Below are positions 19,669 through 29,176 of a DNA stretch of 64,000 nucleotides, one piece after another. Under the pieces are notes generated by a model. It saw only the letters and a program-made list of their open reading frames with translations. It was not told the DNA's origin and ran no database searches. Position 1 is the first letter of the stretch; the number at the start of each line of letters is the position of its first letter. The translations under genes were made by a program, and so were the position numbers. Origin of the DNA: Pseudomonas sp. 10-1B (GTDB lineage Bacteria; Pseudomonadota; Gammaproteobacteria; Pseudomonadales; Pseudomonadaceae); NCBI RefSeq assembly GCF_000935045.1, contig NZ_JYKS01000007.1, forward strand, positions 1 to 64,000, read 5' to 3'.

Positions 19669-21036
19669 ATGCACAAAGAAACCGAACTCAAGCTCCGCGC
19701 CAGCCGCGAGACCCTTGCCGCCCTGCGCGAGCACCCTCTGCTGAAAAAGCGCAACAAGTCCGGCTGGCAGACCCGCGAACTGACCAACCAGTACTTCGAC
19801 ACCCCCGAGCGCGAGCTGTCCGCCGCGCGCGTGGCCCTGCGCCTGCGCCGCGATGGCGATGTGGTCATCCAGACCCTCAAGTGCCGCGGCCAGAGCGTAG
19901 CGGGCCTGTCCGAGCGCAACGAGTACGAGTGGAATCTGGACAAGGCCAAGCTCGACCTGAAAAAGCTCGACGCCACCTGCTGGCCCGAGCAACTGGCCGA
20001 CCTGGACAAAAAGACCATCAAGCCGCTGTTCACCACCGACTTCACCCGCGAATTCGCTGAAATCGCCTGGGGCCGTGGCAAGAGCAAGGTGGTGATCGAG
20101 GCCGCGCTGGACCAGGGCTTCGTGGTCGCCGGCAAGCGCAAGGAAGAAATCTGCGAGCTGGAGCTGGAACTGCGCGAAGGTGAGCCGCAGGCACTGCTGG
20201 AACTGGCCGCCGAGCTGGCCGCCAGCCTGCCGCTGATGCCTTGCGACATCAGCAAGGCCGAGCGTGGCTACCGCCTGCTGGAGCCGGACAGCTACGAGCT
20301 GGGCCTGCCGCACACCGAGCTGGAAGCCGAAATGGCCGTGGACGACGCCTATGCCGCGCTGGCCTGGCAACTGCTGGGCAGCAGCCAGCGCCTGGCCGAA
20401 CAATACCGCCACAACGGCCACTGGCGCCTGCTGCAGGACTGGGTGGAGTGCCTGAGCGAGCTGCGTGCACTGACCGCAAGCCTGGGCCAGGCCGCGCCGC
20501 GCGCGACCACCCGCGACCTGCGCAGCAGCCTCGACGCCCTGCTCGAAGACTGGCGCCCGCTGGTACAGGCCGGCAACGATGACGAAGACATCCGCCGCGC
20601 CGCCCCCGAGCAGTTCGCCGAAGAACTGGAAGACGTGCGCTGGGGCCAGTTCTCGCTGGAAACCTCGCGCTGGCTGCTGGCTCGCGCCTGGACCGCAGAG
20701 CGCAAGGGCCGTGGCGAGCGCCAGGGCAAGGCGCAGCTGGCCAGCTGGATGGCGCACCTGCTGGGCGAAGAAGGCCGTGCGTTGAAGCTACCGCTGTACA
20801 CCCAGCGCCCGGAAGACCTGGCCGAGCAATTGCCGCGTATCGAGCAACTGCTGGCCTGGTTGCACCATGCCCGCCAGGTGCTGGAGGCGCCGCAGATGGA
20901 CCGCCTGTACGGCGACCTGAAGAAGCTGCATGAACTGGCCGAGCAGCCGATCAGCGATGAAGTGCTGGAAGCGCGCATCGAGCAGGCTCGGGCGGTGGAT
21001 CAGAGCCGCGGCTGGAAGCACCTGCTCAAGGCTTGA
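19669..21036 (+). CDS. CYTH-CHAD domain protein (YgiF-like inorganic triphosphatase)
   Basis: This 455-residue protein has an N-terminal CYTH domain (about 1-200), with the metal-binding ExExK signature as ETELKLR at the very start and a basic and acidic tunnel lining (ALRLRRDGDVVIQTLK). A C-terminal helical CHAD domain (about 220-455) follows. YgiF of E. coli, with the same architecture, hydrolyses inorganic triphosphate. CHAD domains bind polyphosphate. The start could be GTG at 19666 or ATG at 19669; I use the ATG. It is flanked by REP pairs on both sides and appears monocistronic. Confidence 0.88.
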   Translation: MHKETELKLRASRETLAALREHPLLKKRNKSGWQTRELTNQYFDTPERELSAARVALRLRRDGDVVIQTLKCRGQSVAGLSERNEYEWNLDKAKLDLKKLDATCWPEQLADLDKKTIKPLFTTDFTREFAEIAWGRGKSKVVIEAALDQGFVVAGKRKEEICELELELREGEPQALLELAAELAASLPLMPCDISKAERGYRLLEPDSYELGLPHTELEAEMAVDDAYAALAWQLLGSSQRLAEQYRHNGHWRLLQDWVECLSELRALTASLGQAAPRATTRDLRSSLDALLEDWRPLVQAGNDDEDIRRAAPEQFAEELEDVRWGQFSLETSRWLLARAWTAERKGRGERQGKAQLASWMAHLLGEEGRALKLPLYTQRPEDLAEQLPRIEQLLAWLHHARQVLEAPQMDRLYGDLKKLHELAEQPISDEVLEARIEQARAVDQSRGWKHLLKA

Positions 21037-21045
21037 TTCCGCGTC

Positions 21046-21138
21046 GCCTGCTTCGCGGGCTTGCCCGCTCCCACAGGGAACTGCGCCAGGCCTGAGACTT
21101 GCTCGGGACCTGTGGGAGCGGGCGAGCCCGCGAATAGC
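21046..21138. repeat. Class A REP pair
   Basis: An inverted pair lies between the CYTH-CHAD gene and the convergent Lrp-family gene. It is likely the shared 3' end structure. Confidence 0.88.
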
Positions 21139-21139
21139 C

Positions 21140-21610
21140 TCACCGCAATAGCGGCAGGCTAGTGGTGGACTTGATCTCCGAAAGCGCCACGATCGAGTTC
21201 ACTTCCTGAATCCCCGGCACGTTCGACAGCTTTTCGAAGAAGAACCGCTCATAAGCCTCGATATCCGAGGTGACGATGCGCAGCAGAAAGTCCACCGAGC
21301 CCATCAGCACGTAACACTCCAGCACCTCCGGGAACCCGCGGATCGCCTCGGTGAATTCGGTGAAGTTGGAGCGCCCGTGGGCATTGAGCTTCACCTCGGC
21401 GAAGATCTGCGTATTCAGGCCGACCTTCTTGCGATCAAGCAAGGTCACCTGGCCGCGAATCACCCCCTCCTCCTTCAAACGCTGGATGCGCCGCCAGCAC
21501 GGCGATTGCGACAGCCCCACGCGCTCGGCGATCTGTGCGCTGGACAGCGAAGCGTCCTCTTGCAGCAGTTCGAGAATACGGCGGTCGTAGGCGTCCAGCT
21601 CGCTATGCAT
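21140..21610 (-). CDS. Lrp/AsnC family transcriptional regulator
   Basis: This 156-residue regulator has an N-terminal winged helix-turn-helix (LDAYDRRILELLQEDASLSSAQIAE, with recognition part GLSQSPCWRRIQRLKEEGVI). A C-terminal RAM/ligand domain carries the family motif VLMGSVDFLLRIVT. Such proteins respond to amino acids. It is divergent from the small ACT-like gene at 21737 with a 126-bp gap, so that gene is its most likely target. GGAG lies 9 nt before the ATG. Confidence 0.9.
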   Translation of the reverse strand: MHSELDAYDRRILELLQEDASLSSAQIAERVGLSQSPCWRRIQRLKEEGVIRGQVTLLDRKKVGLNTQIFAEVKLNAHGRSNFTEFTEAIRGFPEVLECYVLMGSVDFLLRIVTSDIEAYERFFFEKLSNVPGIQEVNSIVALSEIKSTTSLPLLR

Positions 21611-21736
21611 TATTCATTCTCCAAAACCACATGATTCGAATAGCTCAATTCGTAAAGACAGCGAATTCATCAAATCATAGCGAAAAAATGCCGCCGCCAA
21701 CGTGCAAGAATTTCTTCCACATTCGCGGAGACCAGC

Positions 21737-22042
21737 ATGAACGCACAGCCCCGTACCGACGCATGGGCCGCCAGCAACGCCCACAGCACCGTTAGCTATC
21801 GCCTGCAGGCCGAAGCCGAGCCCGACAGCCTGTGCCGTGTGCTCAACCTGTTTGCCCTGCAGTTCCTGACCCCACACAGTGTGCAGGTCAGCCAGCAGGA
21901 TGACTGGCTGGATATCGAGGTCGGCATCGGCGGCCTGAGCTGGCACCGGGCCGAGGTGATCGCGCAGAAACTGCGTAACCTGGTGTGTGTGGGTGAGGTG
22001 AGCCTGAGCAACCTGCAGCGGGTGGAGCTGGCGGTTGTGTAA
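21737..22042 (+). CDS. Small ACT-like protein of unknown function
   Basis: This 101-residue cytoplasmic protein has no signal peptide. From residue 18 it reads like a single ACT domain in the style of the acetolactate synthase small subunit: a strand (STVSYRLQAE), the EPDSLCRVLNLF helix start, then beta-hairpin and helix segments. This is my reading of the pattern, not a database match. Divergence from an Lrp regulator suggests a role in sensing amino acids. GGAG precedes the ATG at 21737. No catalytic residues are recognisable. Confidence 0.75.
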   Translation: MNAQPRTDAWAASNAHSTVSYRLQAEAEPDSLCRVLNLFALQFLTPHSVQVSQQDDWLDIEVGIGGLSWHRAEVIAQKLRNLVCVGEVSLSNLQRVELAVV

Positions 22043-22049
22043 GCATTTA

Positions 22050-22146
22050 CCGGCCCTATCGCCGGCAAGCCGGCTCCCACAGGATCACCACAGGCTCGAA
22101 CATCGCGCTGTACCTGTGGGAGCTGGCTTGCCGGCGATAGGGCCCG
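22050..22146. repeat. Class B REP pair
   Basis: An inverted pair of the cgccggcaagccggctccc type lies after the ACT-like gene. Confidence 0.88.
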
Positions 22147-22246
22147 TACAGGCTCGGCAAAATCCCGAAACCCTTGATCCGCATTGACCCTCCCCCGTCC
22201 GGCTAGCCTTGATCAGCACTCCCCCCATCAGGCACGGACGCCAATC

Positions 22247-23932
22247 ATGCATACCCCCGACAACCCGGCACTCGACCTCAAGCGTGTGCTCCAGGCCCTG
22301 CTCGTCGACCAGCACCTGCACGCCAACGACACCCTGCATGTGCTAGAGCACGCCGCCACCCGCCCCACCTGCCACCCACTGGAGCAGATCGCTGCCTGTG
22401 GCCTGGAAAGCCGCCAGCATCCCGGCCAAGCTCTGGACCTGGACCACCTCTGCCAATGGCTGGCCGGCAAGGTCGGCCAACCCTACCTGCGCATCGACCC
22501 GATGCAACTCGACATGCCCCAGGTCGCTGGCCTGATATCACCCGCCTTCGCCCAGCGCCACGGTATCCTCATCGTCGCCGCCGACCCTTCCGAGGTCACC
22601 GTCGCCAGCGCCCAGCCCTACCAGGATGACTGGCAGGCAGACCTGGCCCGCAGCCTAGGTCGGCCGATCCGCCGCGTGCTGGCCAGCCCGCTGCAGATCC
22701 GCCAGTCCGGGCAGTCGTTCTACCGCCTGGCCCAGTCGGTAAAGGGGGCGCAGTACCAGCAGTCGGCCAGCCTGGGCGAACTCGAGCAACTGCTGGAACT
22801 GGGCAAGCGCCACGCCGAGGCCAACGCCAACGATGCGCACATCGTGCACATCGTCGACTGGTTGCTGCAGTACGCCATCGAGCAGCGCGCCAGCGATATC
22901 CACCTGGAACCACGCCGTGAGCAGGGCCAGTTGCGCTACCGCATCGACGGCCTGCTGCACACGGTCTACGCCTTCCCCGCCGGGGTGACCCTGGCACTGG
23001 TCAGCCGCCTGAAGCACCTGGGGCGCATGGACGTCGCGGAAAAGCGCCGCCCGCAGGATGGCCGGCTGCAAAGCCGCCTGCCAAATGGCGGCGAGGTGGA
23101 ATTGCGCCTGTCCACCCTGCCGACGCCGTTCGGCGAAAAGCTGGTACTGCGCCTGTTCGACCCGCAACAGCTACAAGAGGGCTTCGACCGCCTCGGCCTG
23201 GACGGGCCACAACTGGCCCATTGGCAAGGCCTGCTGCGTCAGCGCCAGGGCATCATCCTGGTGACCGGCCCCACCGGCTCCGGCAAGACCAGCACGCTGT
23301 ACGCCAGCCTCAAGCTGTTGGCCACGCCGCAGGTCAACCTGTGCACCATCGAAGACCCGATCGAACGCCTGGAGCCGGCCTTCAACCAGTTGCAGGTCCA
23401 ACCAGCCCTGGACCTGGGTTTTGCCAACGCTGTGCGGGCCATGCTGCGCCAGGACCCGGACATCATCATGATCGGCGAAATACGCGACCGGGAAACCGCC
23501 CTGGTGGCGGTGCAGGCGGCCCTGACCGGGCACCTGGTGCTGTCGACCCTGCATACCAACGACGCCTGCTCCGCAATCACTCGCCTGCAGGAACTGGGTG
23601 TGGCCGACTACCTGATCAAGGCCACGCTGGCCGGGGTCATGGCCCAGCGCCTGGTACGCACACTGTGCGCGGACTGCCAGGGCTGTGCAGCAGCTGCCAG
23701 CGGCCAGCCATGCCGCACCTGTCGTGGCACCGGGTTCCATGGCCGTACAGGGCTGTTCGAGCTGCTGGTACCCAGCGACAGCCTGCGCGCCCAGATAGGC
23801 CCGGGCAGCGACCTGGCCAGCCTGCGACGCCAGGCACTGGCCGATGGCCTGCTCGACCTGCGCAGTTGCGGGGAGGCCAAAGTGGCTTGCGGACAGACCC
23901 GCCCAGAGGAGGTGCTGCGGGCCTGTTCCTGA
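22247..23932 (+). CDS. Orphan GspE/PilB-type secretion ATPase
   Basis: This 561-residue hexameric ATPase belongs to the type II secretion/type IV pilus assembly family. An N-terminal GspE domain (about 20-150) precedes the catalytic core. The core has Walker A GPTGSGKTST near 340, Asp box TIEDPIERLEP, Walker B IIMIGEIRDRE and His box LSTLHTNDA. The zinc site CxxC is present, but the two pairs (C474/C477 and C489/C492) are only 11 residues apart, shorter than in classical GspE. No other secretion or pilus gene is in the window, so it is an orphan or serves a distant system. The start is the ATG at 22247; the frame could extend 21 codons. Confidence 0.88.
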   Translation: MHTPDNPALDLKRVLQALLVDQHLHANDTLHVLEHAATRPTCHPLEQIAACGLESRQHPGQALDLDHLCQWLAGKVGQPYLRIDPMQLDMPQVAGLISPAFAQRHGILIVAADPSEVTVASAQPYQDDWQADLARSLGRPIRRVLASPLQIRQSGQSFYRLAQSVKGAQYQQSASLGELEQLLELGKRHAEANANDAHIVHIVDWLLQYAIEQRASDIHLEPRREQGQLRYRIDGLLHTVYAFPAGVTLALVSRLKHLGRMDVAEKRRPQDGRLQSRLPNGGEVELRLSTLPTPFGEKLVLRLFDPQQLQEGFDRLGLDGPQLAHWQGLLRQRQGIILVTGPTGSGKTSTLYASLKLLATPQVNLCTIEDPIERLEPAFNQLQVQPALDLGFANAVRAMLRQDPDIIMIGEIRDRETALVAVQAALTGHLVLSTLHTNDACSAITRLQELGVADYLIKATLAGVMAQRLVRTLCADCQGCAAAASGQPCRTCRGTGFHGRTGLFELLVPSDSLRAQIGPGSDLASLRRQALADGLLDLRSCGEAKVACGQTRPEEVLRACS

Positions 23933-24021
23933 GCAAAAATCCTTTGTATTCAAGGAACTTGAAGCCGCGAAGCAGGATCAAACCACGCATCTTCAACCCT
24001 CACCCGTCGAGGTTTTTCATC

Positions 24022-24336
24022 ATGCGTCGCAAAACCGCCATCGCCGCCGCTGCCTTGCTTTCGCTGCCCATCGGCTCGGCCATGGCCGATACCTTCTGGC
24101 GTAACGTGATCTCTTCGGGTGCCACCACGGCCTCGACCTACCTGACCTCGCGGGATCACAAACTGGTGATGGCGGCGCAGGATGACGCTGGCAGCTTCGT
24201 GGCCAGCGAAGGTGCGATCCGCGGGCCGTTCCTGGAAGCGGCGATTCGTCAGGCCCGTGCGGAAAACCCAGGCATGCAGGCTTCCGACATGGAACTGGCC
24301 AATGCCATCCTGGCCAAGAATGCGGTAGCCGAATAA
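24022..24336 (+). CDS. DUF2388 family periplasmic protein
   Basis: This 104-residue protein has a clear signal peptide cut near residue 22 (GSAMA-DTFW). The mature part of about 82 residues matches my memory of the Pseudomonas DUF2388/TIGR02448 family (TTASTYLTSRDHKLVMAAQDDAGSFVAS). The function is unknown. It follows the GspE-like gene by 89 nt on the same strand and may share its transcript. Confidence 0.85.
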   Translation: MRRKTAIAAAALLSLPIGSAMADTFWRNVISSGATTASTYLTSRDHKLVMAAQDDAGSFVASEGAIRGPFLEAAIRQARAENPGMQASDMELANAILAKNAVAE

Positions 24337-24350
24337 CCGCGTCGCCTGTT

Positions 24351-24430
24351 TCGCGGGCTCGCCCGCTCCCACAGGTATTGCACAAGATTCAAGCCTTGTG
24401 CAATACCTGTGGGAGCGGGCAAGCCCGCGA
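24351..24430. repeat. Class A REP pair extended to an 80-bp hairpin
   Basis: The arms 24351-24386 and 24395-24430 are complementary over 36 bp with one mismatch and leave an 8-nt loop. Only the outer 26 bp or so are REP consensus; the inner ggtattgcacaag part is also paired. It lies between the convergent DUF2388 and gcvP genes and should act as a two-way terminator or block. Confidence 0.92.
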
Positions 24431-24454
24431 AGAATCCAACACCAACCTCCAGCC

Positions 24455-27328
24455 CTACCGATAAGCCTCCACCGGCACACACGCACAGAACAGGTTCCTG
24501 TCCCCATACACGTTGTCGACCCGGTTCACCGCCGGCCAGTACTTGTGCTGGCGCACGTGAGCGCTGGGCGCTACCGCCTGCTCCAGGCTGTACGGCCTGT
24601 CCCACGCCCCCAGCACATCGGCCAGGGTATGCGGCGCATGCTTGAGCGGGTTGTTCTCCGCTGGCCAGTTACCCTCCTGCACTTCGCCAATTTCCGCCCG
24701 AATCGCCAGCATCGCCTCGACGAACCGGTCCAGCTCGGCCTTCGACTCACTCTCGGTCGGCTCGACCATCAGCGTGCCCGGCACCGGGAATGACATGGTC
24801 GGGGCGTGGAAGCCATAGTCCATCAGGCGCTTGGCCACATCCTCTTCGCTGATGCCGGTCAGCGCCTTGAGCGGCCGCAGGTCGAGGATGCATTCGTGGG
24901 CCACCCGCTGGTTGCGCCCGCGGTAGAGCACCGGGAAGGCCGCGCCCAGCTGGCTCGCCAGGTAGTTGGCCGAGAGGATCGCCACCTCGCTGGCATCGGC
25001 CAGTTGCGGCCCCATCATGGCGATGTACATCCAGCTGATCGGCAAGATGCTCGCACTGCCCCACGGCGCGGCGCTGACCGCGCTGATGTTCGGGTCCAGG
25101 CCGGGTACCGGCACCACCGGGTGGCTGGCGACAAAGGGCTTGAGGTGGGCGCGAATGCCGATCGGCCCCATGCCGGGGCCGCCACCTCCATGGGGGATGC
25201 AGAAGGTCTTGTGCAGGTTCATGTGCGACACATCGGCGCCGATGTCCGCTGGGCGCGCCAGCCCCACCTGGGCATTGAGGTTGGCGCCATCCATGTACAC
25301 CTGGCCACCGTGCTGGTGGACCACTTCGCAGATTTCGCGAATCCCCTCTTCGTATACGCCGTGGGTCGACGGGTAGGTGACCATCAGGCACGACAGACGG
25401 TCCCCGGCCGCGTGGGCCTTGGCCTTGAGGTCGACCAGGTCGACGTTGCCGTCGTCATCGCAATCGACGATCACCACCTCCATGCCAGCCATTTGCGCCG
25501 ACGCCGGGTTGGTGCCATGGGCCGACGACGGGATCAGGCACAGCGTGCGTTGTGGCTGGTGGCGGCTGCGGTGGTAGCGGGTAATGGCCATCAGGCCGGC
25601 GTATTCCCCCTGGGCACCAGAGTTGGGCTGCATGCAGATGGCGTCGAAACCAGTGATCGCGCACAGCCACTTTTCCAGTTCGTCGATCATCGCCTTGTAG
25701 CCCGTGGTTTGGGATGCCGGGGCAAACGGGTGCAGCAGGGCAAAGCCAGGCCAGGTGATGGGGATCATTTCGCTGCTGGCGTTGAGCTTCATGGTGCAGG
25801 AGCCCAGAGGGATCATCGACTGGTTCAGGGCCAGGTCCTTGTTCTCCAGCTGCTTGAGGTAGCGCAGCATCTCGGTTTCGCTGTGGTGCAGGTTGAACAC
25901 CGGGTGGGCGAGGAACGGCGTGCGCCGTACCAGGCTGGCGGGGATGCCTTCGGGCAGGGCCAATTGGTCGAGCGCGGCGATATCCAGGCCGTGGTCCACC
26001 CCCAGGAAAATGTCCAGCAGGCGCAGCACTGTCTGCTCGTTGCAGGTTTCATCCAGGCTCACGCCCAAGTGCCCACGGCCAAGGATGCGCAAGTTGATCT
26101 GCGCGGCTTCGGCGCTTTCGATGATGGCTGCCTGGGCACCGCCGACCTCCAGGGTAAGGGTGTCGAAGAAATGCTGGTTGAGGCGTTTGATGCCTTTGGC
26201 CTCGAGGCCGGCGGCCAGGATGAAGGTCAGCCGGTGCACGCGCTGGGCGATGCGCTGCAGGCCTTCCGGGCCGTGGTACACCGCGTAGAAGCCGGCAATG
26301 TTGGCTAGCAGCACCTGGGCCGTGCAGATGTTGGAGTTGGCCTTCTCGCGGCGGATATGCTGCTCGCGGGTCTGCAGGGCCATGCGTAATGCGCTGTTGC
26401 CACGGGCATCGCGCGACACCCCGATGATGCGCCCCGGCATGGCCCGCTTGTAGTCGTCGCGGCAGGCGAAATAGGCCGCGTGTGGGCCACCGTAGCCCAT
26501 TGGCACGCCAAAGCGCTGGGTCGAACCCAGTACCACATCGGCGCCCAGTTCCCCGGGTGGCGCCAGCACCACCAGGCTGAGCAGGTCGACGGCCACGCAG
26601 GCCAGGGCGTGCTGGCTGTGCAACTGGTCGATCAGCGGGCGCAGGTCGCGCACCTCGCCGTGGGTGTCGGGGTACTGCAGCAAGGCCCCGAACACGGCGT
26701 GCTGACCCAGGTTATCCACAGAGTCGACGATCAACTCGAAGCCAAAGCCCTCGGCTCGGGTCTTCAGCACCGACAGGGTTTGCGGGTGGCAATGTTCGTC
26801 GGCGAAGAAGGCGTTGCTCTTGTTGCGCGCCACCCGCTTGGCCAGGGCCATGGCCTCAGCGGCGGCGGTGGCTTCGTCGAGCAGCGAGGCATTGGCCAGG
26901 GCCAGCCCAGTGAGGTCGATGACCATCTGCTGGAAGTTCAGCAACGCCTCCAGACGGCCCTGGGCGATTTCAGGCTGATACGGCGTATAGGCAGTGTACC
27001 AACCGGGGTTTTCCAGCACATTGCGCAGGATGACCGTGGGCGTGATGGTGCCGTGGTAACCCATGCCGATCAGGCTGGTCCACACCTGGTTCTGCCCGGC
27101 GTAACCCGCGAGCTTGGCCAGCGCGGCCTGTTCGTCCAGTGCCGGCGGCAGGTCGAGGGGGCGATTGAGGCGGATATCGGGTGGTACGGTCTGCTCTATC
27201 AGCTCGCTGCGGCTGGCGACGCCCAGCGCATTGAGCATGGCCTGCTGCTCTGTGGCATCGGGGCCCAGGTGGCGACGCAGGAATGGGTTGAGCTCTTGCA
27301 ATTGATGCAGGGATGGCGACTGGGACAT
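24455..27328 (-). CDS. gcvP: Glycine dehydrogenase (decarboxylating), P protein
   Basis: This 957-residue single-chain P protein is the PLP enzyme that decarboxylates glycine and passes the aminomethyl group to GcvH. The N- and C-terminal halves are homologous. The PLP-binding Lys is in the [20 protein letters not shown] segment of the C-terminal half. It is encoded downstream of gcvT and gcvH, separated from gcvH by 194 nt that hold a REP pair. The length is full and the frame intact. Confidence 0.97.
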   Translation of the reverse strand: MSQSPSLHQLQELNPFLRRHLGPDATEQQAMLNALGVASRSELIEQTVPPDIRLNRPLDLPPALDEQAALAKLAGYAGQNQVWTSLIGMGYHGTITPTVILRNVLENPGWYTAYTPYQPEIAQGRLEALLNFQQMVIDLTGLALANASLLDEATAAAEAMALAKRVARNKSNAFFADEHCHPQTLSVLKTRAEGFGFELIVDSVDNLGQHAVFGALLQYPDTHGEVRDLRPLIDQLHSQHALACVAVDLLSLVVLAPPGELGADVVLGSTQRFGVPMGYGGPHAAYFACRDDYKRAMPGRIIGVSRDARGNSALRMALQTREQHIRREKANSNICTAQVLLANIAGFYAVYHGPEGLQRIAQRVHRLTFILAAGLEAKGIKRLNQHFFDTLTLEVGGAQAAIIESAEAAQINLRILGRGHLGVSLDETCNEQTVLRLLDIFLGVDHGLDIAALDQLALPEGIPASLVRRTPFLAHPVFNLHHSETEMLRYLKQLENKDLALNQSMIPLGSCTMKLNASSEMIPITWPGFALLHPFAPASQTTGYKAMIDELEKWLCAITGFDAICMQPNSGAQGEYAGLMAITRYHRSRHQPQRTLCLIPSSAHGTNPASAQMAGMEVVIVDCDDDGNVDLVDLKAKAHAAGDRLSCLMVTYPSTHGVYEEGIREICEVVHQHGGQVYMDGANLNAQVGLARPADIGADVSHMNLHKTFCIPHGGGGPGMGPIGIRAHLKPFVASHPVVPVPGLDPNISAVSAAPWGSASILPISWMYIAMMGPQLADASEVAILSANYLASQLGAAFPVLYRGRNQRVAHECILDLRPLKALTGISEEDVAKRLMDYGFHAPTMSFPVPGTLMVEPTESESKAELDRFVEAMLAIRAEIGEVQEGNWPAENNPLKHAPHTLADVLGAWDRPYSLEQAVAPSAHVRQHKYWPAVNRVDNVYGDRNLFCACVPVEAYR

Positions 27329-27419
27329 GACGACGCTCTCTTCCTGGAACAGCTCTCATGGAGACTTACAAGTCTAGGAAGGGATTGCCGATTGTGCGGG
27401 GAAACTTGTTTGGTCAGTA

Positions 27420-27514
27420 CCGGCCCTATCGCCGGCAAGCCAGCTCCCACAGGTCAACCACAAGCCCTGAGGCGCGCGCTATCTCTGTGGGAGCTGGCTT
27501 GCCGGCGATGAGGC
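27420..27514. repeat. Class B REP pair inside the gcv operon
   Basis: An inverted cgccggcaagccagctccc pair lies between gcvH and gcvP, which are read in the same direction. It may stabilise the upstream gcvT-gcvH message relative to gcvP. Confidence 0.88.
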
Positions 27515-27522
27515 CTGAAGCC

Positions 27523-27906
27523 TTATTCGCCGATAGCGGCTTGGTAACCGGCAGCATCCAGCAGCTTGTCCAGTTCGGCCTTGTCGCTTGGCTTGAGCTT
27601 GAAGATCCACGCCCCATAAGGCTCTTCGTTGAGCAGTTCCGGGCTGTCGGCCAGCTCTTCGTTGACCGCGATCACTTCGCCAGCGACCGGGGCGTAGATG
27701 TCCGAAGCAGCCTTGACCGACTCGACCACACCGGCAGCATCGCCAGCGGCGAACACCTTGCCGACTTCGGCCAACTCGACGAACACCACATCACCCAGGG
27801 CTTGCTGGGCGTGGTCGCTGATGCCCACGGTCACGCTGCCGTCGGCTTCCAGGCGAGCCCACTCATGGCTTTCGGCAAAACGCAGGTCGGCGGGGATATT
27901 GCTCAT
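27523..27906 (-). CDS. gcvH: Glycine cleavage system H protein
   Basis: This 127-residue lipoyl carrier shuttles the aminomethyl group between GcvP, GcvT and lipoamide dehydrogenase. The lipoylated Lys is in [14 protein letters not shown] (near residue 64). The acidic C-terminal helix is typical. It follows gcvT by 50 nt. Confidence 0.97.
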   Translation of the reverse strand: MSNIPADLRFAESHEWARLEADGSVTVGISDHAQQALGDVVFVELAEVGKVFAAGDAAGVVESVKAASDIYAPVAGEVIAVNEELADSPELLNEEPYGAWIFKLKPSDKAELDKLLDAAGYQAAIGE

Positions 27907-27956
27907 GTCTTGAATTCCTCGATTGGCTCAGCGGTACGCCCGCCGGTTGGTAGTGT

Positions 27957-29039
27957 TCAGATCAGGATCTTGCCGTGGCGCACGAAGGTCGGTTTGACCA
28001 CCCGCACCGGGTACCACTTGCCGCGAATTTCCACCTCGGCCCGGTCACCAGTGGCCATGGGTACGCGCGCCAGGGCAATAGACTTGCTCAGCGTAGGCGA
28101 GAAACTACCACTGGTGATCTCCCCTTCGCCAATGCCGGCCACACGAACCACCTGGTGGGCACGCAGCACGCCGCGCTCCTCCAGCACCAGGCCGACCAGT
28201 TTTTCCTGCACGCCGCGCTCGATTTCCGCCAGCAGGCCGGCGCGGCCGATGAAATCGCGCTCGGCCGGCTCCCAGGCAATGCTCCAACCCAGGTTGGAGG
28301 TGAGCGGGGTGTGGTCTTCGTCGATGTCCTGGCCGTACAGGTTCATGCCGGCCTCCAGGCGCAGGGTATCGCGGGCGCCAAGGCCACTGGGGGCAATGCC
28401 AGCGCCGACCAGGTCGTTGAAGAAGGCCACGGCCTGCTCGCCCGGGAAGATGATTTCCAGGCCGTCTTCACCGGTATAACCGGTGCGGGCAATGAACCAG
28501 TCGCCTTCGGCAACCCCTTCGAACGGGCGCAGCTCGCGGATCAGCGCGGCGCGCGCAGGGCTGAGCAGGGCCGCGACCTTTTCGCGGGCATGCGGCCCCT
28601 GGATGGCGAGGATGGCCAGGTCCGGGCGGACCTGAAAGTCCACGGCAAAACCGGCGCGCTGCCGTTGCAGCCAGTCGAGCACCTTGGCCCGCGTGGCAGC
28701 GTTGGTGACCAGCCGGTAGCCGCTTTCGGTGCGGTAGACGATCAGGTCGTCGATCACACCGCCTGCTTCGGTGAGCAATGGGCTGTACAGCGCCTTGCCG
28801 GTATCGTCCAGGCGGGCCACATCGTTGGCCAGCAGGCGCTGCAGCCAGGCGCTGGCGTCGCGGCCATCGACATCGATCACGGTCATGTGGGAAACATCGA
28901 ACACCCCACAATCGCTACGCACCTGATGGTGCTCCTCGACCTGCGAGCCATAGTGCAGGGGCATGTCCCAGCCACCGAAATCGACCGTTTTGGCGCCGAG
29001 CGCCAGGTGTAGGTCATACAAAAGCGTGCGCTGTCCCAT
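27957..29039 (-). CDS. gcvT: Aminomethyltransferase, T protein
   Basis: This 360-residue folate-dependent enzyme releases ammonia and makes methylenetetrahydrofolate from the H-protein intermediate. The N-terminal motif [18 protein letters not shown] and [10 protein letters not shown] are family signatures; the central [12 protein letters not shown] segment lies in the folate-binding domain. It is the first gene of gcvT-gcvH-gcvP. I looked for a glycine riboswitch upstream (29040-29176) and saw none, so control is probably by protein factors. Confidence 0.96.
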   Translation of the reverse strand: MGQRTLLYDLHLALGAKTVDFGGWDMPLHYGSQVEEHHQVRSDCGVFDVSHMTVIDVDGRDASAWLQRLLANDVARLDDTGKALYSPLLTEAGGVIDDLIVYRTESGYRLVTNAATRAKVLDWLQRQRAGFAVDFQVRPDLAILAIQGPHAREKVAALLSPARAALIRELRPFEGVAEGDWFIARTGYTGEDGLEIIFPGEQAVAFFNDLVGAGIAPSGLGARDTLRLEAGMNLYGQDIDEDHTPLTSNLGWSIAWEPAERDFIGRAGLLAEIERGVQEKLVGLVLEERGVLRAHQVVRVAGIGEGEITSGSFSPTLSKSIALARVPMATGDRAEVEIRGKWYPVRVVKPTFVRHGKILI

Positions 29040-29176
29040 GGGTTTCTCCTTCCGGGCGTGGCGAAGCGGCGGCGGTCGATGACGTTGGGTCTTCAGCTTT
29101 TCTTATCAGCTCTTATCGCTTACACCCGCCGCGCGAATGCCGCGCATTGTAGCCGCAAGGGCGCAAGCTGGCACCC

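Noticed and set aside
29040..29176. Glycine riboswitch upstream of gcvT
   Set aside because: The leader is short and I see none of the conserved glycine aptamer segments.
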